DNA of 64,000 bases from CAJXII01 sp965242915 (lineage in GTDB: Bacteria; Campylobacterota; Campylobacteria; Campylobacterales; Arcobacteraceae), in contig CBDETN010000021.1 in the NCBI GenBank assembly GCA_965242915.1, forward strand, positions 1-64,000, read 5' to 3'. The position numbers and the translations under genes were made by a program. The notes below the pieces were generated by a model. The model worked only from the letters and a program-made list of their open reading frames with translations. It was not told where the DNA came from and searched no databases. Positions within the stretch are counted from its first letter, which is position 1. The number at the start of each line of letters is the position of its first letter. This document shows, piece by piece, positions 16,846-25,857 of the stretch.

Positions 16846-18195
16846 ATGCTAAAAAAAGATGAAAACCAAAATATAGAATTTAAACAATCTTGGAGAGATG
16901 AATATCTCAAATGGATATGTGGTTTTACAAATGCTAAAGGTGGTAAAATTTATATCGGTGTAGATGACAATGGTAAAATCATAGGTATTGATAACTATAA
17001 AAAACTATTAGAAGATATACCAAATAAAGTACTTGATATATTGGGTATCATAGTTGATGTGATGTTATTGAATGAAGATGGTAAAAAATATATAGAGATA
17101 ACAGTTGAGCCATATCCGTATCCAGTTAGTTATAAAGGGCAGTATTACTATCGTACAGGAAGTACAAAAAAAGAGTTAAAGGGTGCATCTTTAGATAAAT
17201 TTTTACTAAAAAGACAAGGTAAAAGATGGGATGGTGTACCCGTACCTTATGTAGGTGTGGAAGATTTAGAAAATAGTGCTATAGAGTTTTTTAAACAAAA
17301 AGCATTAAAAAAGAAAAGACTTGATTCTGATATATTGGATGAAGACAATAAAGGACTTATAGAAAAACTTCATCTATTTGAGGGTGACTATTTAAAAAGA
17401 GCATCAGTTTTACTTTTTTATAAAGACCCTGAAAAATTTGTGACAAACTCATATATAAAAATAGGATATTTTAAAAGTGATAGTGATTTGATATATCAAG
17501 ATACTATAAGAGGAAATATTTTAGAGCAAGTAGATAAATGTGAAGAGCTTATATTTACAAAATATTTAAGTGCTTTGATTAGTTATGAGGGGATGCAAAG
17601 AGTTGAGAGCTTTCCTATATCTCAATTAGCTTTTAGAGAAGCTATCATAAATGCAATAGTACATAAAGATTATGGTGACGAAGCTCCTATACAAATAAGT
17701 GTATATGATGATAAACTTCTTATTTGGAATAGTGGAGAGTTGCCTGAAAATTGGACAATTGATACTTTACTAACTAAACACTCTTCAAAACCATACAATC
17801 CAACTATAGCAAATGTATTTTTTTTAGCAGGTTATGTAGAATCTTGGGGAAGAGGTATAGAAAAAATTACAGAAGAATCAAAAGCATTTAATGCAATTGT
17901 GCCAAAATTTAGATGGGATAGTGGACTATGGGTAGAGTTTAATTTTAATAAAGACACTAAGTTGGGTGAAAATAGAAAAACTAGGGTAGAAACTAGGGTA
18001 GAAACTAGGGTAGAAATATTACAACTTATTAGAAATAATCCAAAAATTACTATTAGAGAACTTGCAGATACTTTAAAATTAAGTATAAAAGGTATTGAGT
18101 GGCAAATGAAAAAACTAAAAGATGACAAAGTCTTAAAAAGAGTAGGAGCAACAAAAAAAGGAAATTGGGTAATATTAAATGAAAATACAATTTGA
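16846..18195 (+). CDS. AlbA_2/Schlafen-type ATP-binding protein with C-terminal winged helix
   Basis: A 449-residue protein of the COG2865 type. The N-terminal AlbA_2 domain shows IEFKQSW and CGFTNAKGGKIYIGVDDNG (~residues 7-50). The middle holds a HATPase_c_4-like region (REAIINAIVHKDYG, then LLIWNSGELP and GYVESWGRGIEKI). Three TRVE units (~residues 379-390, exact 12-bp DNA repeats) form a linker to a C-terminal winged helix ending RVGATKKGNWVI. The family is often annotated as transcriptional regulator. Placed directly before Res (17-nt overlap), it may control or modulate the nuclease; this is inference. Confidence 0.8.
   Translation: MLKKDENQNIEFKQSWRDEYLKWICGFTNAKGGKIYIGVDDNGKIIGIDNYKKLLEDIPNKVLDILGIIVDVMLLNEDGKKYIEITVEPYPYPVSYKGQYYYRTGSTKKELKGASLDKFLLKRQGKRWDGVPVPYVGVEDLENSAIEFFKQKALKKKRLDSDILDEDNKGLIEKLHLFEGDYLKRASVLLFYKDPEKFVTNSYIKIGYFKSDSDLIYQDTIRGNILEQVDKCEELIFTKYLSALISYEGMQRVESFPISQLAFREAIINAIVHKDYGDEAPIQISVYDDKLLIWNSGELPENWTIDTLLTKHSSKPYNPTIANVFFLAGYVESWGRGIEKITEESKAFNAIVPKFRWDSGLWVEFNFNKDTKLGENRKTRVETRVETRVEILQLIRNNPKITIRELADTLKLSIKGIEWQMKKLKDDKVLKRVGATKKGNWVILNENTI
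17980..18015 (+). repeat. Three exact 12-bp tandem repeats in the AlbA_2 linker
   Basis: ACTAGGGTAGAA occurs three times without mismatch, encoding TRVE three times between the ATPase-like region and the winged helix. The unit is a multiple of three, so copy-number change alters linker length without breaking the frame. Confidence 0.95.
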
Positions 18196-21163
18196 AAGTG
18201 ATTTAAACTACCAAAACAATGCTATAAACTCAATAGTGAATATATTTGAGGGTCAAGAGATATGTCAAAGTAATTTTTCAGTATCAAGAATGAATGATAA
18301 CTTATTTCATAGTATGGACAATGAATTGGGTATTGGAAATAGGCTTGAATTATTAAATGATGAACTTTTAACAAATATCCAAAACATACAACTTAAAAAT
18401 GGACTTCCTCAATCTAAAAAGTTAAATAGTATGGACTTTTCAGTTGAGATGGAAACAGGAACTGGTAAGACTTATGTATATCTAAAATCAATATTTGAAA
18501 TGAATAAAAAATATGGATTTACAAAGTTTATAATAGTTGTACCATCTATTGCTATAAAAGAGGGAACTAAAAAAACTCTTGAAATTACAGAAGAACATTT
18601 TAAAGGTATATTTGACAATGTAAATTATGACCACTTTATCTATGATAGTTCAAATTTAGAGCAAGTAAGGGATTTTGCTACAAGTAGTGATATTAGAATT
18701 ATGGTTATAAATATTGATGCTTTTAAGAAGAGTTTTACAGACCCTACAAAAGATACAAAAGCAAATATTATCCATAGACAAAATGATAGATTAAATGGAC
18801 AAAAACCAATAGAGTTTATAGCTTCAACAAATCCAATAGTTATAATAGATGAACCTCAAAGTGTAGATAATACTGATAAAAGTAAAGTTGCTATTAAAAC
18901 ATTAAATCCACTATGTAGATTAAGATATAGTGCAACTCATATAGAAAAACATAATTTAATGTATAAATTAGACTCTATAGATGCCTATGAACAAAAATTA
19001 GTTAAACAGATAGAAGTTGCTAATGTAAAACTTGATGAGGCTCATAACAATGCTTATATCAAAGTTATAAGTATAAAAGCAAATCCAAGAAGTGCAAAAA
19101 TAGAGATAGATATAAATAACAATGGTAAAACTTCAAGAAAAACTATAACAGTAAATGGTAAAAGTGATTTATATGAATTATCAAAAGGTAGAGATGTATA
19201 TGATGGATATACTATCAATGATATTTATATTGAAGAGGATAATGAATATATAGAGTTTGGAAATGGTGTAGTAGTAAAGCTTAAAGAAGTAGTTGGAGAT
19301 ATAGACAATGATAGTATCAAAAGACTACAAATAAGAAAAACTATTGAAGAGCATTTAGATAAAGAGTTGAGATTAAATTGTAAGGGTATAAAAGTTTTAT
19401 CATTATTTTTTCTTGATAGAGTTTCAAATTATAGACAATATGATGAAAGTGGAAATCCTATAAATGGTAAGTTTGCTAATTGGTTTGAAGAAGAATATTT
19501 AACCATATCTAAAAAGTCAAAATACAATACATTATTCAATGATATTAAAAACTTTGATGACAATGTAAAAACTATTCACAATGGATATTTTTCAAAAGAT
19601 AAAAAAGGTATTGTCAAAGATAGTAATTCCAATGTTAAAGGGGAACTAAAAGGTAATAAAGATGATGAAGATACTTTTAGTTTAATTATGAAAGACAAAG
19701 AAAAACTATTGTCTTTTGAATCGCCACTTCGATTTATATTTTCCCATAGTGCTTTAAAAGAGGGTTGGGATAATCCTAATGTATTTCAAATCTGTACTCT
19801 AAATGAAACTAACTCAGTTATGAAAAAAAGGCAAGAGATAGGAAGAGGTTTAAGAATTTGTGTAAATCAAGATGGTGAGCGAGTTCAAGGTTTTTATGTA
19901 AATACTTTAACAGTAATGGCAAATGAAAGTTATGAAGATTTTGCTAAGGGATTACAAGAAGAGATAGAAAAAGAAGAGGGTATAAAATTTGGTGCTATAG
20001 AAGAACACTATTTTGCTAATATTACAGTTGAAAAAGAAGATGGAGAGTTAGAATATTTTGGTGCTTCAAATAGTGAAAATATGTATCAATATTTAAAAGA
20101 AAAAGAATATATTGATACTAGAGGTAAAATACAAAACTCTTTAAGAATTGATATAAAAGAAGAAAAATTTGAAGTGCCAGTTGAGTATGAATATTTAAAA
20201 TCTGAAATTACTTCAATCATTACAAAAATATCTGGAAACTTAAATGTAAAAGATGCTAATGATAAGATAACTATAAAACTTAATAAAGAAGTTTTTATAG
20301 GAGAAGATTTTAAAGAGTTGTGGGATAAAGTTAAATATAAAACAACATATAGAGTTGATTTTGATATCGAAAAACTTATCAATACTTGTGCTAAAAGAAT
20401 TGAAAATGAAGCAACAGTAGGAAAGATAAAATACTTATATACCAAAGCAACTAATAAAATCACAAAAGTTGGTGTTGAAATAGATGAAGATACTTTAAAA
20501 GAGCAGTATATAGATAGTGAAATTATAGATTATAAACTACCTGATATTATTACATATTTACAAAATGAAACTAAACTTATGCGAAAAGATATAGTTGATA
20601 TTTTAATCAAATCAAATAAGCTACAAAGTTTTAAAAACAACCCTCAAAAGTTTATAGATAAGGTTATAGAAATTATCAAAAAAACAATGAGTATCTTTAT
20701 AGTTGATGGTATAAAATATCAAAAAATAGGAGATGAATTTTATTATGCCCAAGAGTGTTTTGAAGAAAAAGAACTTACAGGTTATCTATCTACAAATTTA
20801 ATAAAAAACAATGAGGAAAAATCTATATATGACTATACAATATATGATAGTGATATAGAAAAATCATTTGCTAAGAAGTTTAATGATAGTGAAAATGTAA
20901 AACTATTCACAAAATTACCATCTTGGTTTAAAATAAATACTCCACTTGGTGGATATAATCCTGATTGGGCTGTATTGATTGAAAAAGATAATGAAGAACG
21001 ACTTTATTTTATAGTTGAAAGTAAAGGAAGTGATTTAGGTTTAGATATTAAAAATATGGAAAAAGCTAAAATTGATTGTGGTAAAGCACATTTTAAAGCT
21101 ATGTCAGAAGATATTGAATTTATTCAATCAGATACTTTTGAGAATTTAAAGGAGCATTTTTAA
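18179..21163 (+). CDS. Type III restriction enzyme Res-like helicase-nuclease
   Basis: A 994-residue superfamily 2 helicase with a C-terminal endonuclease domain. Motif I is METGTGKTYVY (~residues 90-100), motif II is IIDEPQSVD (~222, DEPQ instead of DEAH), motif III RYSAT, and motif VI RQEIGRGLRICVNQ. The nuclease has a PD-(D/E)XK signature: NPDWAVLI (~926) and FIVESKGS (~944-951). It would cleave unmodified DNA recognised with Mod. The ATG at 18179 lies inside the end of the AlbA_2 gene (17-nt overlap), so translation is coupled. All motifs appear intact. Confidence 0.88.
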   Translation: MKIQFESDLNYQNNAINSIVNIFEGQEICQSNFSVSRMNDNLFHSMDNELGIGNRLELLNDELLTNIQNIQLKNGLPQSKKLNSMDFSVEMETGTGKTYVYLKSIFEMNKKYGFTKFIIVVPSIAIKEGTKKTLEITEEHFKGIFDNVNYDHFIYDSSNLEQVRDFATSSDIRIMVINIDAFKKSFTDPTKDTKANIIHRQNDRLNGQKPIEFIASTNPIVIIDEPQSVDNTDKSKVAIKTLNPLCRLRYSATHIEKHNLMYKLDSIDAYEQKLVKQIEVANVKLDEAHNNAYIKVISIKANPRSAKIEIDINNNGKTSRKTITVNGKSDLYELSKGRDVYDGYTINDIYIEEDNEYIEFGNGVVVKLKEVVGDIDNDSIKRLQIRKTIEEHLDKELRLNCKGIKVLSLFFLDRVSNYRQYDESGNPINGKFANWFEEEYLTISKKSKYNTLFNDIKNFDDNVKTIHNGYFSKDKKGIVKDSNSNVKGELKGNKDDEDTFSLIMKDKEKLLSFESPLRFIFSHSALKEGWDNPNVFQICTLNETNSVMKKRQEIGRGLRICVNQDGERVQGFYVNTLTVMANESYEDFAKGLQEEIEKEEGIKFGAIEEHYFANITVEKEDGELEYFGASNSENMYQYLKEKEYIDTRGKIQNSLRIDIKEEKFEVPVEYEYLKSEITSIITKISGNLNVKDANDKITIKLNKEVFIGEDFKELWDKVKYKTTYRVDFDIEKLINTCAKRIENEATVGKIKYLYTKATNKITKVGVEIDEDTLKEQYIDSEIIDYKLPDIITYLQNETKLMRKDIVDILIKSNKLQSFKNNPQKFIDKVIEIIKKTMSIFIVDGIKYQKIGDEFYYAQECFEEKELTGYLSTNLIKNNEEKSIYDYTIYDSDIEKSFAKKFNDSENVKLFTKLPSWFKINTPLGGYNPDWAVLIEKDNEERLYFIVESKGSDLGLDIKNMEKAKIDCGKAHFKAMSEDIEFIQSDTFENLKEHF

Positions 21164-21170
21164 CTTTTAT

Positions 21171-21197
21171 CTGCCCATTTTAGCTGTTCGCTTGACA
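21171..21197 (-). repeat. Second copy of a 27-bp dispersed repeat (inverted relative to 3157-3183)
   Basis: CTGCCCATTTTAGCTG followed by TTCGCTTGACA. The reverse complement of 3157-3183 differs at 2 of 27 positions. It begins 8 bases after the Res stop, at the right end of island 1. Confidence 0.75.
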
Positions 21198-21203
21198 ACA
21201 ATA

Positions 21204-21220
21204 CCCCTTATGTAAAGGGG
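21204..21220. other. CCCCTT/AAGGGG hairpin
   Basis: CCCCTT (21204-21209), loop ATGTA, AAGGGG (21215-21220). A short stable hairpin 40 bases past Res. It could be a weak terminator or part of the island boundary; no T-run follows. Confidence 0.4.
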
Positions 21221-21231
21221 ATAAATGAATT

Positions 21232-21256
21232 GTATGTCAATCTGACATATTTTTAA
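21232..21256 (+). terminator. Terminator-like sequence duplicating the one at 6621-6645
   Basis: Stem TATGTCA, loop ATC, TGACATA, then T5. It is identical at 22 of 25 positions, and in the same orientation, to the terminator after the methyltransferase gene at the left of island 1. It is a candidate right boundary of the island. Confidence 0.55.
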
Positions 21257-21301
21257 TCAAAAATAAATTTTAGTGCTATGATACTTTTATAGGAGTATTA
21301 T

Positions 21302-21361
21302 ATGAAAATTGACATAATAAATAAAAATGTGTATAATTACACAATGAGGAGCATGGGATGA
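21302..21361 (+). CDS. 19-codon leader ORF overlapping the DUF2442 gene
   Basis: ATG at 21302 to TGA at 21359-21361, encoding MKIDIINKNV and nine more residues, preceded by AGGAG (21291-21295) at suitable spacing. Its stop overlaps the ATG of the next gene (ATGA). It may be a leader that couples translation, or the stub of a lost partner gene. No homology is recognised. Confidence 0.35.
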   Translation: MKIDIINKNVYNYTMRSMG

Positions 21362-21726
21362 ATACTTTAAACAATAGACTATTAATACAATCTGTTGGAT
21401 TTGGTGATGATAAAATGTATATTGAATTAAATAGTTCAAGAGTATTAACAGTACCTTATACTTACACTGAAAAGTTAAAAAATGCAACTCAAGATGAACT
21501 CAAAGATTATAGACTTATAGCAAATGGGATAGGTATACATTTTAAAAGTTTAGATGAAGATATATCAGTTGAAGGAATTATACGAGATTTTGGAAATGAA
21601 ACTAAAAGAATAAATATATCTGTACAAGCTAATTTCTTAGATATTGCAGATACCTATGCTAAAGAACATCATTTAAGTCGTTCAGCTTTGATTCAGAAAG
21701 CCACTTTGGAATATATTGCTTCTTAA
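21358..21726 (+). CDS. DUF2442 protein with C-terminal ribbon-helix-helix
   Basis: A 122-residue protein. Residues ~8-80 match DUF2442 (VGFGDDKMYIELNSSRVLTVPYTYTEKL, then GIGIHFKSLDEDISVEGIIRDFG). Residues ~83-120 look like a ribbon-helix-helix DNA-binding domain (RINISVQANFLDIADTYAKEHHLSRSALIQKA). This layout resembles HicB-like antitoxins, but no toxin gene is adjacent: upstream is only a 19-codon ORF, downstream is aat. It could be an orphan antitoxin, an autoregulated DNA-binding protein, or a remnant linked to island 1. Confidence 0.7.
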   Translation: MNTLNNRLLIQSVGFGDDKMYIELNSSRVLTVPYTYTEKLKNATQDELKDYRLIANGIGIHFKSLDEDISVEGIIRDFGNETKRINISVQANFLDIADTYAKEHHLSRSALIQKATLEYIAS

Positions 21727-21747
21727 ATTAATTAGTGAGTTAATAAT

Positions 21748-22416
21748 TTGGAACTAATTGACAACGAACACAAAATATATCTTTTAGATGATGATAACTT
21801 TGATTTTCCGACATTAGATATGATGAAAGATGACTTAGTAGCTATTGGTGGAGATTTTCATCCTCAAAGACTTATCAATGCTTATGAAAATGGTTTGTTT
21901 CCTTGGTATATAGATGAGCATAACTATATACACTGGTTTAGTCCTCAAAAAAGAATGGTATTGTATCCAGATGATTTTATCGTTTCTAAAAGTTTAAAGC
22001 GAACTATCAAAAATAAAAACTTTGTTATAAAATCAAATAAAAATTTTGAAGAGGTTATCAAAAATTGTGCTAATATAAAAAGAAAGCATGAAGATGATAC
22101 TTGGATAAGAGATGAGTTTATTGAAGCTTATACTCAGCTTTTTAACTTAGGTATTGCATTTAGCATTGAGTGCTATTTAGAAGATGAGCTTGTGGGCGGA
22201 TTGTATGGTGTATTAGTAGGTGATGTATTTTGTGGAGAAAGTATGTTTAGTAAAGTTAATGATGCTTCAAAAGTGGCTTTCTATCATTTGTGTAAATACG
22301 CAAGTGCTAACGGGATTAAACTTATAGATTGTCAAGTTTATAATGAGCATTTAGAATCATTAGGAGCAAAAGAAATAAGTAGAGAAAAGTATTTTAAAAT
22401 ACTAAAGTGTATATAA
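21748..22416 (+). CDS. aat: Leucyl/phenylalanyl-tRNA-protein transferase
   Basis: Adds Leu or Phe from aminoacyl-tRNA to N-terminal Arg/Lys of proteins, marking them for ClpS-ClpAP (N-degron pathway) in the cytosol. The 222-residue product has the family motifs GLFPWYIDEHNYIHWFSP (~residues 49-66), GGLYGVLVGDVFCGESMFS (~residues 150-168) and DASKVAFYHLC. The start is TTG at 21748 preceded by GTGAG; no usable ATG is nearby. The substrate-handling protease subunit gene clpA is the last gene of the window, but not in the same operon. Confidence 0.92.
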   Translation: MELIDNEHKIYLLDDDNFDFPTLDMMKDDLVAIGGDFHPQRLINAYENGLFPWYIDEHNYIHWFSPQKRMVLYPDDFIVSKSLKRTIKNKNFVIKSNKNFEEVIKNCANIKRKHEDDTWIRDEFIEAYTQLFNLGIAFSIECYLEDELVGGLYGVLVGDVFCGESMFSKVNDASKVAFYHLCKYASANGIKLIDCQVYNEHLESLGAKEISREKYFKILKCI

Positions 22417-22479
22417 AAGCTTATGAATAAAGTAAAAAATATGTATAATTCCATAGATAATAAAAAGAAGATATAATAA

Positions 22480-24426
22480 ATGACACAACAACAATACAAT
22501 CAACAATGTAAAACTTTAATAAACTGGGCAAAAGCCTATTATGTAGATGATAACCCAATAGCGACCGATGAAGAATATGATAAGCTTAATCGTGAAATTA
22601 TAGCTTTTGAAAACCAGAACCCTGCCCTTACTCATCCAAATACTCCTACACAAAGAGTTGGCGGGATTGTACTTGATGGATTTGAAAAAGCTTCTCATTT
22701 GTCGCGTATGTGGTCGCAAGAGGATATTTTTAATACAGGCGAGCTGGAAGACTGGATTAAACGAGCTTCTAAAGTTGTAGATAATATGCAATTTGTCTGT
22801 GAACCAAAGTTTGATGGTGCCAGTTTAAATATCATTTATGAAAATGGTGTGCTTAAAAAAGCCATTTCAAGGGGTGACGGGAGTGTTGGGGAAGATATAA
22901 CAGTAAATGCTAAAACTATCCAAACTATCCCTTTAAGCATATCCTATGATGGTTTAATCGAGATTCGCGGGGAAGTTGTAATTAAAAAAGATGACTTTGA
23001 TGATATAAATGCTTTACGCCTTAAAAATGATGAACCGGCTTTTGCAAATCCTAGAAATGCGGCAGCAGGAAGTTTAAGACAGCTTGACAGTTCAGTTACT
23101 GCTAAAAGAAAGCTGTTTTTTAATGTTTGGGGAGTTGGAGAAAATTCACTTGATTTTCATACTTCGACAGATGTTATGAATTTCATCTATTCTCTTGGAT
23201 TTGTGAAGCCCCCTATTCAAGTGCTATGTACAACAGTTGAAGAGATTGAAAAAGTTTATAAGAGAATAATTGCCAAAAGAGATGAGATAAGTATGGGACT
23301 TGACGGGATGGTTATCAAAATTGACAGCTTAGAGTCTCAAATTGATTTAGGATATACCGTTAAGTATCCTAAGTGGTCGTGTGCTTATAAGTTTCCTGCG
23401 GTTGAGAAAGTAACAACAGTTAAAGATATTATATTACAAGTTGGTCGTACCGGTGTGATTACTCCTGTGGCGCTTGTGGAGCCTACTCATATAGATGGTT
23501 CTGTTGTGGAAAAAGCCAGTTTACATAACTTTGACGAGATTAAAAGACTTGATTTAAAGATAAACGATAAAGTTATCATCATAAAAAGTGGAGATATTAT
23601 CCCTAAGATTACTAAAGTTTTAGTTGATAGAAGAGATGGAAATCAAAAAGATATCAACCGACCTACAACTTGCCCTACTTGTGATGCTGAACTTTTTGAT
23701 GAAGGTATTTTAATAAAATGTCAAAATATGGATTGTAAAGCCAGAATGGTAAACAGTATCATTTATTTTGCAAGTAAGAATTGTATGAATATAGATGGTT
23801 TAGGAATCAAAATAGTTGAGCTTTTAGTAAAAGAGGAAATCATTAAAGATGTTTTAGATTTATACAGTTTAAGATATAAAGACCTTTTAGGCTTAGACAG
23901 TTTTAAAGACAGGAAAATAAACAATCTTTTAAATGCAATCCAAAATACCAAAAACTGTACACTTGTAAGGGTAGTTAATGCTTTAGGAATTGAACATATC
24001 GGAGAGGTTGCAAGTAGGCAAATTTGTTTAGAATTCGGTCTTGATATTTTAGATGTAACTTTTGAACAGCTAAATGCACTTGATGGAATTGGTGAACAAA
24101 TGGCAAACAGTTTACTGGAATTTATAAGAGTAAATAGACCACTCATGGAAGAATTATTTAATATAATCCAACCAACCGTTGAAGAAAGATTAATAATAGA
24201 AGAAAACCCATTTAAAGATAAAACAGTTGTTTTAACAGGTACGATGAGTGTAAGTCGCGGAGTTGTTAAAAAAGAGCTTGAAGCCATTGGTGCAAAGGTA
24301 TCTGGAAGTGTATCTAAAAAGACTGATTTCTTAATTTATGGAGAAGATGCCGGAAGTAAGTATGATAAAGCAGTTAGCTTAGATATATCTATTTTAACAG
24401 AAGATGACTATAGGAACCTTATCTAG
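22480..24426 (+). CDS. ligA: NAD-dependent DNA ligase
   Basis: Seals nicks in replication and repair using NAD+. The 648-residue product contains the nucleotidyltransferase motif EPKFDGASL with Lys110 as the AMP-accepting residue, domain Ia at the N-terminus with EEYDKLNREI, motif SRGDGSVGEDIT, a four-Cys zinc finger (CPTCDAELF..CQNMDCKARM), helix-hairpin-helix repeats and a C-terminal BRCT domain starting NPFKDKTVVLTG. Phe follows Lys where Ile is commonest, a mild variation. ATG at 22480; preceding AAGAAGATATAATAA gives a fair ribosome site. Confidence 0.95.
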   Translation: MTQQQYNQQCKTLINWAKAYYVDDNPIATDEEYDKLNREIIAFENQNPALTHPNTPTQRVGGIVLDGFEKASHLSRMWSQEDIFNTGELEDWIKRASKVVDNMQFVCEPKFDGASLNIIYENGVLKKAISRGDGSVGEDITVNAKTIQTIPLSISYDGLIEIRGEVVIKKDDFDDINALRLKNDEPAFANPRNAAAGSLRQLDSSVTAKRKLFFNVWGVGENSLDFHTSTDVMNFIYSLGFVKPPIQVLCTTVEEIEKVYKRIIAKRDEISMGLDGMVIKIDSLESQIDLGYTVKYPKWSCAYKFPAVEKVTTVKDIILQVGRTGVITPVALVEPTHIDGSVVEKASLHNFDEIKRLDLKINDKVIIIKSGDIIPKITKVLVDRRDGNQKDINRPTTCPTCDAELFDEGILIKCQNMDCKARMVNSIIYFASKNCMNIDGLGIKIVELLVKEEIIKDVLDLYSLRYKDLLGLDSFKDRKINNLLNAIQNTKNCTLVRVVNALGIEHIGEVASRQICLEFGLDILDVTFEQLNALDGIGEQMANSLLEFIRVNRPLMEELFNIIQPTVEERLIIEENPFKDKTVVLTGTMSVSRGVVKKELEAIGAKVSGSVSKKTDFLIYGEDAGSKYDKAVSLDISILTEDDYRNLI

Positions 24427-24430
24427 TAAG

Positions 24431-25018
24431 CTATTTAAGATCGTTAAAGTCTGCTCTTCTTGCCTTTATCTCTTCGTTATATTTTTTATAATCACCATAA
24501 TCAAAAAACTTATCATATCGTGAATGTTTATCTTTTAAATGTTTTGAATGTTTAATTGGACACCAAAATTGTTCTGTTCGTCCGGCAATCTCTTTTACAT
24601 AAGCTACTGTGCCATTAAAATACTCACAATATAAACAATTTATTTTTTCTATTTTGCCTAAATAAAATAGATTGTATCTATCAATGATAATATAATCTTT
24701 TCGTTTTACTTTTGGAATTTTATATATTGGAAAGCAGATAATTTGAAATATAGTTACACTAATATCAATTATAATTATAGGGATAATCATAAGCCAGATA
24801 AAGGGTAAAGTCAGTGTTGCTAAAATAGGGAGAGAAGATAAGTATTTAATAGAATTAACTATTCTTAACTTACCCTCTTCAACAACATCTTGTTCAAATT
24901 TAATCTTTTCATTTTCTATTTTATAAAAGAATTCTTTTTCTTTATTTTTAAATTCATCGATTAATTCATCTTCAAGAGTTTTTATTCGCTCTATGATTTC
25001 ATCAATTTTATTAGACAT
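24431..25018 (-). CDS. Conserved membrane protein with Cys-rich C-terminal domain
   Basis: A 195-residue protein. Residues 1-55 form a charged coiled coil, ~60-98 contain one or two hydrophobic helices (LSSLPILATLTLPFIWLMIIPIIII), and the C-terminal domain has CLYCEYFNGTVAYVKEIAGRTEQFWCPIKHSKHL, with three Cys and several His that could bind metal. I remember similar uncharacterised proteins in other proteobacteria but know no function. The ATG overlaps the yajQ stop by 1 nt, so it is the last gene of a dbpA-ppi-yajQ operon, convergent with ligA. Confidence 0.65.
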   Translation of the reverse strand: MSNKIDEIIERIKTLEDELIDEFKNKEKEFFYKIENEKIKFEQDVVEEGKLRIVNSIKYLSSLPILATLTLPFIWLMIIPIIIIDISVTIFQIICFPIYKIPKVKRKDYIIIDRYNLFYLGKIEKINCLYCEYFNGTVAYVKEIAGRTEQFWCPIKHSKHLKDKHSRYDKFFDYGDYKKYNEEIKARRADFNDLK

Positions 25019-25521
25019 TATCTAAAGTTATCAAATACCAAAGGAGCTTTTAAATCTAATGATTTTAAATGCTTCATAACTTTTTGTAAATCATCAAGGT
25101 TTTTACCGGATACTCGTATCTCATCACCTTGATTTACTGCTGTTACTTTTAATTTAAGTTGCTTTATCTCAGTTTGAATAGTTTTAGCTTCATCTTTTTC
25201 AATAGTATCAACTATTTTATAAGTAAACTTTCTTTTCCCACCGCTGGCATCTTCAGCTTTTAACTCTTCAAGTGAATTGATTGATACACCTCTTTTATTC
25301 ATCTTAGAGATTAAAATATCTTTCATAGCATCGACCTTTTGGTCACTATCACTTAATAATGTCAATGTTTTACTATCTTCACTTAAATCAATAGTTTTAG
25401 TAGCACCTTTAAAGTCATAACGATTATCTACCTCTTTTTGAGCTTGAATAACCGCATTTTTCATCTCCTGCATATCTAACTTTGCAGAGATATCAAATGT
25501 GTGTTCTTTTGATTTTGCCAT
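25018..25521 (-). CDS. yajQ: YajQ family nucleotide-binding protein
   Basis: A 167-residue protein of the YajQ family, with the typical FDISAKLDMQEMKNAVIQAQ N-terminus (~residues 9-28), RYDFKGA, and KVTAVNQGDEIRVSGKNLDDLQ near the end. Some YajQ members bind cyclic di-GMP and act as regulators; others bind nucleotides or RNA. Length is normal (~160-165). Its start is 12 nt after the parvulin gene stop. Confidence 0.9.
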   Translation of the reverse strand: MAKSKEHTFDISAKLDMQEMKNAVIQAQKEVDNRYDFKGATKTIDLSEDSKTLTLLSDSDQKVDAMKDILISKMNKRGVSINSLEELKAEDASGGKRKFTYKIVDTIEKDEAKTIQTEIKQLKLKVTAVNQGDEIRVSGKNLDDLQKVMKHLKSLDLKAPLVFDNFR

Positions 25522-25533
25522 TTTAATACCTTT

Positions 25534-25818
25534 TTAATCGTTTCTTTCAGTAACTTCTAACAGATGCCAACCAAATTGTGTTTTAACCGGTCCGTGAACT
25601 ACGCCTACTTCATCATTAAATACAACTTTATCAAATTCAGGTACCATTTGACCTTGACCAAATGTACCTAAAGCACCACCATCACTACTTGACGGGCATT
25701 GTGAATATTCTTTTGCAGCATCTTCAAATGTTGTTTCACCACTTTCAATTTTTGCTTTTAAATCACTACAAATTGCTTCATCTTCTAATAATATGTGTCT
25801 TGCACTAGCCGTTGCCAT
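25534..25818 (-). CDS. Small cytosolic parvulin-type peptidyl-prolyl isomerase
   Basis: A 94-residue stand-alone parvulin domain (PpiC type) that speeds proline cis-trans isomerisation in folding proteins. It shows ARHILLEDEAICSDLK at the N-terminus, the FEDAAKEYSQCPSSSDGGALGTFGQGQMVPEFDKVVF block and the terminal TQFGWHLLEV motif. No signal peptide or membrane helix, so it is cytosolic. It lies 39 nt after dbpA. Confidence 0.9.
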   Translation of the reverse strand: MATASARHILLEDEAICSDLKAKIESGETTFEDAAKEYSQCPSSSDGGALGTFGQGQMVPEFDKVVFNDEVGVVHGPVKTQFGWHLLEVTERND

Positions 25819-25857
25819 TTTAAATCCTTTTTATATGTTAATTGAAAGTATATAGTA

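Noticed and set aside
17980..18015. Tandem repeats as phase-variation switch that turns the gene off
   Set aside because: Unit length is divisible by three, so slippage changes length but not frame.
8825..21163. Island 1 as a DISARM system
   Set aside because: A PLD-like domain, a SNF2 helicase and a methyltransferase recall DISARM, but no DUF1998 (DrmB) protein or DrmA-type helicase is present, and Mod/Res are of type III kind.
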